The notes below the pieces were generated by a model. That model was given only the letters and a program-made list of their open reading frames with translations, did not search any database and was not told the origin of the DNA. Positions 1-4,116 of a stretch of 5,707 nt of DNA are shown piece by piece. Origin of the DNA: Caldifarciminota bacterium RBG_13_43_14 (lineage in GTDB: Bacteria > Hydrothermota > Tepidihabitantia > SM23-42); assembly GCA_001771735.1 (NCBI GenBank), contig MEUM01000071.1, forward strand, positions 1-5,707, read 5' to 3'. Both the position numbers and the translations under genes were made by a program. Each line of letters starts with the position of its first letter. Position 1 is the stretch's first letter.

Positions 1-1
1 T

Positions 2-220
2 TACACGCTGAATATACCTGGTCCTGTTAACCTTACTATTTATGATGCGATGGGAAGGAAGATCACAAGCATTGTTGAATCTGATCAGGTTTCTGGCAAA
101 CATTCCTGTAACTGGGACTGCCGAGATGCTTCTGGGCAGCAGGTTGTTCCGGGAATTTATTTCTGTCGTCTTGAAATGGAAGGTACGGTCAGCATTCAGA
201 AACTGATCATCGTCAAGTAA
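2..220 (+). CDS. C-terminal end of a secreted protein with a FlgD-Ig / T9SS-like sorting domain (5' partial)
   Basis: Reading from base 2 gives 72 codons and a TAA stop at 218-220; the start lies outside the window. The visible part matches the hallmark pattern of the FlgD-Ig-like or 'type A C-terminal sorting' domain: a strand 'PVNLTIYDAMGRKI', then 'GKHSCNWDCRDASGQQVVPGIYFCRLE', and a final 'QKLIIVK'. In Bacteroidota and related phyla such a domain ends exported proteins and directs them through the type IX secretion system to the surface; in other candidate phyla it is equally common, but its export role is less well proven. Two cysteines (in 'SCNW' and 'DCRD') and a third in 'YFCRL' are slightly unusual for the domain. 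What the protein itself does cannot be said from this tail. A strong terminator follows 16 bases after the stop, so this is the last gene of its transcript. Confidence 0.85.
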   Translation, partial: YTLNIPGPVNLTIYDAMGRKITSIVESDQVSGKHSCNWDCRDASGQQVVPGIYFCRLEMEGTVSIQKLIIVK

Positions 221-235
221 TATCACCTATTTGAT

Positions 236-270
236 AAAGCGGCGCCCTTTTCAGGGCGCCGCTTTTTGTT
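236..270 (+). terminator. Strong rho-independent terminator after the sorting-domain gene
   Basis: A perfect 12-bp stem (236-247 with 254-265, core GCGGCGCCC/GGGCGCCGC) closes a 6-base loop (TTTTCA-type, 248-253). It is followed by TTTTT and further T's at 263-270. It lies 16 bases beyond the TAA at 218-220, which is the expected place for the end of that transcript. The flanking AAA...TTT also gives a short U-run on the opposite strand, so it could work in both directions. Confidence 0.93.
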
Positions 271-287
271 ATGTAACTATGGAATGC

Positions 288-310
288 AACGACGGTGTCG
301 TTTTGTTTTT
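288..310 (+). terminator. Possible second, weaker intrinsic terminator
   Basis: A 6-bp stem AACGAC/GTCGTT (288-293 with 297-302) with a 3-base GGT loop is followed directly by the T-rich run TTGTTTTT (303-310). The stem is short, so this is at best a back-up terminator behind the strong one at 236-270. It could also be chance in AT-rich spacer DNA. Confidence 0.35.
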
Positions 311-350
311 ATTGCGAAATCACCGATTTTGCTCTCCAGATCAAGAATGT

Positions 351-412
351 TGTAGTGGTCGAGCTTGCTCGACGAAATCTTTGAAGCAGACCAAGGTCTG
401 CCACTACCTACA
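351..412. repeat. Palindromic intergenic repeat with two internal hairpins (GTAGTGG family, full copy)
   Basis: The ends are inverted repeats: GTAGTGG at 352-358 pairs with CCACTAC at 401-407, and TGTAG...CTACA extends this with one extra base. Inside are two perfect 7-bp hairpins with 2-base centres: GTCGAGC-TT-GCTCGAC at 358-373 and GCAGACC-AA-GGTCTGC at 386-401. As RNA it would fold into a three-way cruciform. A half copy with the same TGTAGTGG edge lies at 3909-3933. There is no coding capacity. Dispersed palindromes of this kind (REP- or MITE-like) are known in many bacteria; assignment to a named family is not possible here. Confidence 0.75.
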
Positions 413-419
413 CTTTTCC

Positions 420-447
420 TTGATTTTTTTATAAAATCCATTAATAT
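420..447 (+). promoter_or_regulatory. Candidate sigma70-type promoter for the 96-aa membrane protein
   Basis: TTGATT at 420-425 (four of six consensus bases) is followed after 16 bases by TAATAT at 442-447. The predicted transcript start near 454 would leave a leader of about 17 bases holding only the ribosome binding site AAAAAGGAG at 457-465. The surroundings are AT-rich, so a chance match is possible. Confidence 0.4.
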
Positions 448-470
448 CATTATGTTAAAAAGGAGTTATC

Positions 471-761
471 ATGCTCACAGTACAGGATATTTTGATAGTC
501 GTTATCGGGTTAGGCAGTTTTATATTATATTTTATCTTGCACCGTCGTCTTGCCAAGATCAATAAACTCTGGAACAATATCTGGATAATAGTGCACTGCG
601 GGTTCGGAATATTGTTATGGCTTTCTTTCATGCTCAATTGGCTGAACAGTGAAAATTTCTTTCTGGGTCGGCGCACGGGCAGTCTATTTTTGATAACTGG
701 AGTCATCATGTTATTTGTCTCTGATTGGATGAAAAAGAAAAAGCAAATAAACGACAAATAA
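471..761 (+). CDS. Small three-helix membrane protein of unknown function
   Basis: This 96-aa protein is not recognised as a member of a named family. It has three hydrophobic segments at about residues 6-24, 37-56 and 70-86. Basic clusters after the first (HRRLAK, 24-29) and at the C-terminus (KKKK, 88-91) predict, by the positive-inside rule, an N-out/C-in topology with a short outer loop between helices 2 and 3 (about 57-69). The start is supported by a good ribosome binding site, AAAAAGGAG at 457-465, five bases before ATG, with a plausible promoter just upstream. It appears monocistronic: a terminator precedes it and the next gene is convergent. The overlapping reading frame on the other strand lacks such a start and is taken as a shadow. 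No catalytic motif is visible. Confidence 0.75.
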   Translation: MLTVQDILIVVIGLGSFILYFILHRRLAKINKLWNNIWIIVHCGFGILLWLSFMLNWLNSENFFLGRRTGSLFLITGVIMLFVSDWMKKKKQINDK

Positions 762-821
762 CAAACCCAGGTGGTAGTAAAAAAGCTATAAATTACTCTT
801 CGGTCATTCTCTTAGTCTGTT

Positions 822-844
822 ATCGTCCGGCTTGACCGGACGAT
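822..844. repeat. Palindrome with CTTGA loop, resembling dispersed intergenic repeats
   Basis: ATCGTCCGG (822-830) and CCGGACGAT (836-844) form a perfect 9-bp stem around CTTGA, followed by CCA. The layout, a 'TCnnCCGG-CTTGA-CCGGnnGA TCCA' palindrome, resembles short intergenic repeats found in many bacterial genomes; that resemblance is from memory, not a search. No U-run follows on either strand, so it is not a typical intrinsic terminator, although it lies between two convergent genes and could mark or protect their 3' ends. Confidence 0.6.
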
Positions 845-880
845 CCACTCGATCTTCATGCTATCAATACTTGAATAATT

Positions 881-895
881 TTACTCTTCGAGTAA
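881..895. other. Small hairpin in the convergent intergenic region
   Basis: TTACTC (881-886) and GAGTAA (890-895) form a 6-bp stem with a TTC loop. It has no adjacent T-run. It may contribute to ending the convergent transcripts or may be chance; it is listed because it sits midway between the two larger palindromes. Confidence 0.3.
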
Positions 896-932
896 GTACT
901 TAAGTTGAATTTTGGAAAACGACAATTAATTC

Positions 933-982
933 ATAATCCCCCATATCCCCCTTTAGCAAAGGGGGAATAAAAGGGGGATTAT
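933..982. repeat. Nested double palindrome of C5/G5 blocks, ending two bases before the thioredoxin-protein stop
   Basis: The outer arms ATAATCCCCC (933-942) and GGGGGATTAT (973-982) pair perfectly over 10 bp. Inside, CCCCCTTT (947-954) and AAAGGGGG (958-965) form an 8-bp stem with an AGC loop. The internal spacers are ATAT and AATAAAA. The element begins two bases after the minus-strand stop codon at 985-987 and would form a stable hairpin at the 3' end of that mRNA. There is no clear U-run beyond it, so stabilisation or partial termination is as likely as classic termination. Similar 'ATCCCCC...GGGGGAT' palindromes are dispersed in many genomes. Confidence 0.7.
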
Positions 983-984
983 AA

Positions 985-2358
985 TTATTTAAGCAGTTTA
1001 TCGATCGATTCTGATATTCGTTCGAACAGGTCCTCGGACCAACCGATATGCATATCACGTATTATTCCATTCTGATCAATTATCAATAAAGTCGGATAAC
1101 CGCTTACATTGTATTCCTTGACAATATCGCGGGCGAGCAGATTTTTATATTTGATCTGCATTTCTTCAACCACGAAACGGGCATCATTTTCATCCTTGTC
1201 GACATTCATACCCAGCAGTATCACCGGATTTTTTTTGTATTTTTCATAAATTTGCAGCAGCGTTGGTATCGAACGCATACACCAGGGACAGCCGCGATAC
1301 CAGAAATCAAGCAGTAAAACTTTTCCTTTGTATTTTTTCAATGTGTGCGTTTTGCCGCTAAGATCCTTGGTTTTCCAGGCGGTAGCCGGTTGATCGATAA
1401 TGCCGGCGAAACGCCCGGCGCGAATGCGTACATCAAGCGTGTCGTCTTCATAGCCGGCAGCAATGAGGTCGAATTCCTTTTTGATAATTGTATCAGTAAT
1501 TTGAGGAGATGCCTGATCCAGTATTTCCTTGGCTTGAATAAAAAGGGCATTAATGCTGTCCGGTTCTTTTTCCACCTTTTCCATTATTGCTTGATAGGTA
1601 GACTCGGCTTCGAGATGAGTATATAGCGAGTTCTCAAAATTCATAAATTCTTCAGGGACGAAGTTAGTTATTGAGTCCAGTTTTATTTCAATAGTTGTTT
1701 TTCCCTCATATTTGCCATAGCCGCGGGTTTGCTCAACCTTTTTTAGAATTGGTAATCCGTATTCGGGATCATAGTGTAACTCTCCTTTTGTATCCAGTAA
1801 ATAGATCGGATCAAGCAGTGTTTCAATATTGAAATCAATAACAATATTAGAAATAGATGATTCATCAGGGTTCCATTTATAATGACTGATATCCCCATAT
1901 GTTTTATCGATATGGTCCCAACCTGATCGAGCAGTGTTTTCGTCTTCCGGCAATTCGACAAATAAATCAACCGGATATAAATTCTCAAGAGCAAGCCCGC
2001 CCAGATAATAGTTATTTTTGAAATGACCTTTTTCATCAATATCGCAATAAAGCCATGTCGTCTGCTCCGGATAGTCGGTGCGGTTTCCCTCGGCATCATT
2101 CCGGTAATTCTCGGAATGATGTTCAAGAACTAATCGATAGGTCAGATCCGGATTGATGATCATGGTCCAGATGATGAGTTGTTCATTGCTGCCGGCCGTG
2201 CCCCCGGCAAAATCGAGTTTCTCAGAACACGAATAAAATAACTTGGTGCCCGGCCTGAAAGAATAAGGTCCTTCAAATATTTCTCCATCAATGGCGCCAG
2301 ATGGTGTCGGGATCATAAAAATAGAAAATATTACAAGAAATATCAACTCCTTTTTCAT
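985..2358 (-). CDS. Secreted TlpA-like thioredoxin-domain protein with large N-terminal extension
   Basis: This 457-aa protein has a signal peptide (MKKE, a hydrophobic stretch at about 5-16, likely cleavage near residue 22 after PSGA), so the mature protein is outside the inner membrane. The C-terminal part (about 322-457) is a TlpA/AhpC-type thioredoxin fold: 'DLSGKTHTLKKYKGKVLLLDFW', the redox motif GCPWC (C357, C360), and the cis-proline loop 'SGYPTLLIID' (P422) before 'NGIIRD'. Such domains reduce or exchange disulfides in periplasmic or surface proteins. The motif is CPWC instead of the usual CPPC of TlpA/ResA, which may shift redox potential. Residues 25-240 are an unassigned, strand-rich region, and 240-318 is helical with 'EAESTYQAIMEKVEKEPDS'. 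The ribosome binding site GGAGG (2365-2369, on the minus strand) lies six bases before ATG. The gene starts 13 bases after the 425-aa gene's stop, so the two are cotranscribed. Confidence 0.88.
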   Translation of the reverse strand: MKKELIFLVIFSIFMIPTPSGAIDGEIFEGPYSFRPGTKLFYSCSEKLDFAGGTAGSNEQLIIWTMIINPDLTYRLVLEHHSENYRNDAEGNRTDYPEQTTWLYCDIDEKGHFKNNYYLGGLALENLYPVDLFVELPEDENTARSGWDHIDKTYGDISHYKWNPDESSISNIVIDFNIETLLDPIYLLDTKGELHYDPEYGLPILKKVEQTRGYGKYEGKTTIEIKLDSITNFVPEEFMNFENSLYTHLEAESTYQAIMEKVEKEPDSINALFIQAKEILDQASPQITDTIIKKEFDLIAAGYEDDTLDVRIRAGRFAGIIDQPATAWKTKDLSGKTHTLKKYKGKVLLLDFWYRGCPWCMRSIPTLLQIYEKYKKNPVILLGMNVDKDENDARFVVEEMQIKYKNLLARDIVKEYNVSGYPTLLIIDQNGIIRDMHIGWSEDLFERISESIDKLLK

Positions 2359-2371
2359 CCATTGCCTCCGC

Positions 2372-3649
2372 TTACTTATATAATACCAGCATTATATCAT
2401 CATCCGGCAGCCCGGAATCCTTGCCTGGTGAATGTAAAATCAGGGAATCACCTTCTTTACTCAATCGCCATGCCTTTCCAACATACGGATCGAAGGTAAT
2501 GACCGGATCAAATAACTTAAGTGATTGTGGGAAACGACGGCTCGTTAGATAATATGATTGTATCGCCGTACCCAACCGATTCATTCTGATCACTGCAATC
2601 AGTTCAAACTTTCGATTGAGCATGGCTTCATAATTGGGAGCAGAAAGTTTGATAAATAAATTTTTCAGGATTGCATCACGACGATCAGCCTGGCTTAAAA
2701 CACCGGTTAAATCTCTTTCCTCTTCAGTATATGCGCTAAAAGCCTTTTCCTGTTTACCGATCGAATCTCTGATGCGCCGGTGGAATTCTATGGCTTTGAG
2801 CACGGTTAAACGCGGCGAAAAAAACTCGCGCCAGCAGAAAAGGCGGACCAGTATGTCAGTCAAGAAATTGCTCTTTTCACTCATCGCGGTTATCGGATTC
2901 CTGACATCAGCCAGGCTTATTGCCATGCCATTGGCTTCGCTCTCGACCGCATCCTTGAATAAAGGTAAGCCGTTTTCCTGTTCTCCTAATAATTTTTCGA
3001 CCTGCGCCAGCTGCTGCTTATTGAAACGTCCGGCCGCCATCTGCCGGCTAAGCGCGTTGATCGTTATTTTATTCAATGCGATGCCGATCATGTAATTGAT
3101 CAAAAGCGGGTTTCCATTTATTATATGTCGTGCATATATAAAAGCGTGATGAAAATAATTTATGCCATCCTCCACACGGCCGCTCTCAATATTGAGCAGC
3201 GCTTGAGCCGTAAATAATTTGGATATCGCTAAAAGACCGGTCAGGCTTGGGATCTCGGCGGTCATGCCTCCCTCATATTTGACCGGGATAGAGCAATATG
3301 GTTTGTCAGTTCCTTTCTTGGCAGTGTTGATGATGTCAGCGTGATCTTTTAATGCTTGTTTGATTTCCGGGGTGATCTTTATATTTCCCCTCACATAATC
3401 ATTTAATTCATCGCTCAAGCGATATTCGCCGAGTTTATCAAGAGCTATTTTATAATCATTCCAGGCATTATCTTCGCCAGTACGGGTCGAAGCATTAAGA
3501 TCATCGAGCGCCTGCTTGGCAATTTTTTGAAATTTTGGTCCATTGGATACATCGACAATAGTGCCGATCGCCACACAAATAAGCATTAAAATGATCAAAG
3601 CAGCGCAGACAAGGCCGATCCATTTAACTATTTTCTTTATTATTTTCAT
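2372..3649 (-). CDS. Membrane-anchored protein of unknown function with a pseudopilin-like C-terminal segment
   Basis: This 425-aa protein begins with a lysine-rich head (MKIIKKIVKW) and one strong hydrophobic helix at about 10-32 without an obvious cleavage site, so it is probably anchored with the bulk outside the membrane. Residues 40-340 are mostly helical with no recognised catalytic motif. The end, about 355-425, resembles the C-terminal region of GspG-like pseudopilins: 'AIQSYYLTSRRFPQSLKLF' followed by a 'DPYVGKAW' turn, 'GDSLILHSPGKDSG', and acidic 'DDDIML'. In GspG this acidic region helps bind calcium; whether it does here is inference. Comparable 'helical domain plus pilin-like tail' proteins occur as hypothetical proteins in Planctomycetes and candidate phyla. 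The start is supported by AAAGGA (3656-3661) about six bases upstream. It precedes the thioredoxin-domain gene by 13 bases and follows tRNA-Leu by 64 bases, possibly on one transcript. Confidence 0.8.
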   Translation of the reverse strand: MKIIKKIVKWIGLVCAALIILMLICVAIGTIVDVSNGPKFQKIAKQALDDLNASTRTGEDNAWNDYKIALDKLGEYRLSDELNDYVRGNIKITPEIKQALKDHADIINTAKKGTDKPYCSIPVKYEGGMTAEIPSLTGLLAISKLFTAQALLNIESGRVEDGINYFHHAFIYARHIINGNPLLINYMIGIALNKITINALSRQMAAGRFNKQQLAQVEKLLGEQENGLPLFKDAVESEANGMAISLADVRNPITAMSEKSNFLTDILVRLFCWREFFSPRLTVLKAIEFHRRIRDSIGKQEKAFSAYTEEERDLTGVLSQADRRDAILKNLFIKLSAPNYEAMLNRKFELIAVIRMNRLGTAIQSYYLTSRRFPQSLKLFDPVITFDPYVGKAWRLSKEGDSLILHSPGKDSGLPDDDIMLVLYK

Positions 3650-3673
3650 ATAAATTCCTTTAAATTTTCACAG

Positions 3674-3704
3674 TCACCTGTGACCTGTATCCTGTAACCT
3701 GACT
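3674..3704 (-). repeat. Heptamer repeat array, 3' side of tRNA-Leu
   Basis: Read on the plus strand, four units with an exact 7-bp period follow each other: CCTGTGA (3677-3683), CCTGTAT (3684-3690), CCTGTAA (3691-3697) and CCTGACT (3698-3704). On the minus strand the register is AGG-NN-AC. This is the reverse complement of the array on the other side of the tRNA (3820-3847), with 21 of 28 positions matching between 3674-3701 and the reverse complement of 3819-3846. It lies between the tRNA and the ribosome binding site of the 425-aa gene, in the predicted tRNA trailer. Confidence 0.75.
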
Positions 3705-3713
3705 ACGTCGTTA

Positions 3714-3799
3714 TGCCGAGAGGGGGAGTTGAACCCCCACATGCCTTTCAGCACTGCGGATTTTGAGTCCGCCGCGTCTCCCAGTTCCGCCATCTCGGC
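3714..3799 (-). tRNA. tRNA-Leu, anticodon CAA
   Basis: The minus strand folds into a class II tRNA of 86 bases. The acceptor stem is GCCGAGA (3793-3799) with TCTCGGC (3715-3721), and the discriminator is A (3714). The D-arm has AACTGG and GACGC. The anticodon stem is GCGGA/TCCGC with loop CTCAAAA, giving anticodon CAA (3763-3765), which reads UUG. A long variable arm (TGCT...GGCA) marks it as leucine-type. The T-arm is GGGGG-TTCAACT-CCCCC. The 3' CCA is not encoded (the discriminator is followed by TAA), so it must be added by the nucleotidyltransferase. A perfect consensus promoter lies upstream and heptamer arrays flank both sides. The 425-aa gene begins 64 bases downstream without an intervening terminator. 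Confidence 0.96.
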
Positions 3800-3801
3800 G
3801 T

Positions 3802-3820
3802 TGCGAAGCAAAGCTTCGCA
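3802..3820. other. Hairpin in the tRNA-Leu 5' leader
   Basis: TGCGAAGC (3802-3809) and GCTTCGCA (3813-3820) form a perfect 8-bp stem with an AAA loop. The stem's near end is three bases from the tRNA 5' end (3799), and it abuts the heptamer array at 3820. In the precursor RNA it would sit just upstream of the RNase P cleavage site, between the tRNA and the leader segment that can pair with the trailer. Confidence 0.6.
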
Positions 3821-3847
3821 GGTAACAGGCCATAGGCCACAGGGAAC
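3820..3847 (+). repeat. Heptamer repeat array, 5' side of tRNA-Leu
   Basis: Four consecutive 7-bp units share the pattern AGG-NN-A(C/T): AGGTAAC (3820-3826), AGGCCAT (3827-3833), AGGCCAC (3834-3840) and AGGGAAC (3841-3847). A degenerate fifth, AGTAAAG, follows at 3848-3854. The same heptamer in inverted orientation makes the array on the other side of the tRNA (3674-3704). Its position between the predicted transcript start (about 3849) and the tRNA places it in the tRNA 5' leader. Heptanucleotide tandem repeats are known, for example, from cyanobacteria (STRR-type); no relation is implied. Confidence 0.75.
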
Positions 3848-3855
3848 AGTAAAGG

Positions 3856-3883
3856 ATTATATAAAACTTATAATCAATGTCAA
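3856..3883 (-). promoter_or_regulatory. Perfect consensus sigma70-type promoter for tRNA-Leu and possibly the two genes below it
   Basis: On the minus strand, TTGACA (3878-3883) is followed after exactly 16 bases by TATAAT (3856-3861). Both hexamers match the consensus at all six positions. The expected transcript start is near 3849, about 50 bases before the mature tRNA 5' end at 3799. No comparable promoter was seen between the tRNA and the 425-aa gene, so it may also drive 3649-985. Confidence 0.85.
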
Positions 3884-3908
3884 TAAATTACATATCGTCA
3901 TAAAATAT

Positions 3909-3933
3909 TGTAGTGGCAGAGTTTACTCTGCAA
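3909..3933. repeat. Half copy of the GTAGTGG palindromic repeat
   Basis: TGTAGTGG (3909-3916) runs into a perfect 7-bp hairpin, GCAGAGT-TT-ACTCTGC (3916-3931). The edge matches the left edge of the full repeat at 351-412, and the hairpin has the same geometry (7-bp stem, 2-base centre) but different stem bases. The second hairpin and the CCACTAC closing arm are absent, so this is a half or decayed copy. It lies between the divergent tRNA-Leu and 4117 promoters. Confidence 0.6.
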
Positions 3934-4065
3934 ATCCCTCTATCCGGATTAAAAAAAATACACTGCGGATTGCATAACCGGAGCAGGAAATGAATATTTA
4001 ATAAGGATTTCTTGTCAAAAAACTTTCTATTCAAGCAAATGACTTTTTCATATCTATTGCTTCTC
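3934..4065. other. AT-rich intergenic spacer between divergent promoters
   Basis: Together with the leader, promoter and half repeat to its left, this completes the gene-free stretch 3800-4116. It holds a short ATCCGGAT palindrome (3943-3950) followed by an A-run, and otherwise no open reading frame with a ribosome binding site, RNA gene or clear operator. The reading frame that crosses it on the minus strand runs over the half repeat and the consensus promoter at 4066-4094, so it is not credible. Confidence 0.6.
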
Positions 4066-4094
4066 TTGACAATATTAATATAAATAATTATAAT
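4066..4094 (+). promoter_or_regulatory. Perfect consensus sigma70-type promoter for the 250-aa secreted protein
   Basis: TTGACA (4066-4071) and TATAAT (4089-4094) are separated by 17 bases, the ideal spacing, and match the consensus at all twelve positions. The predicted start near 4101 leaves a leader of about 16 bases that consists almost only of the ribosome binding site GAGGAGG (4106-4112) before ATG 4117. This predicts strong, largely unregulated expression. Confidence 0.88.
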
Positions 4095-4116
4095 CTCAAA
4101 ATAAAGAGGAGGAATT

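Noticed and set aside
231..434. 67-codon plus-strand open frame
   Set aside because: It runs through the strong terminator hairpin and the palindromic repeat, lacks a ribosome binding site and encodes low-quality sequence.
365..565. 66-codon plus-strand open frame
   Set aside because: It starts inside the palindromic repeat, has no ribosome binding site and overlaps the better supported 96-aa gene.
455..757. 100-codon minus-strand open frame opposite the 96-aa gene
   Set aside because: It is the antisense shadow of the membrane protein; the plus-strand frame has the ribosome binding site and promoter.
1743..2126. 127-codon minus-strand frame inside the thioredoxin-protein gene
   Set aside because: It is a frame-shifted shadow of a gene with a full signal peptide and recognised domain.
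2634..3095. 153-codon plus-strand frame
   Set aside because: It is antisense to the 425-aa gene, with no supporting start signals or recognisable domain.
3714..3799. tRNA-Leu as an integration site of a genomic island
   Set aside because: No integrase, no duplicated tRNA 3' end and no island-like genes are visible in the window.
3674..3847. Heptamer arrays as a CRISPR array
   Set aside because: The units are 7 bp in direct tandem with no spacers and no cas genes.
3752..3971. 11-base match CACTGCGGATT in the tRNA anticodon arm (3752-3762) and at 3961-3971
   Set aside because: Several 11-base matches are expected by chance in 5.7 kb, and the flanks do not match.
3729..3977. 82-codon plus-strand frame crossing the tRNA
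   Set aside because: It reads through tRNA-Leu, the heptamer array and the consensus promoter.
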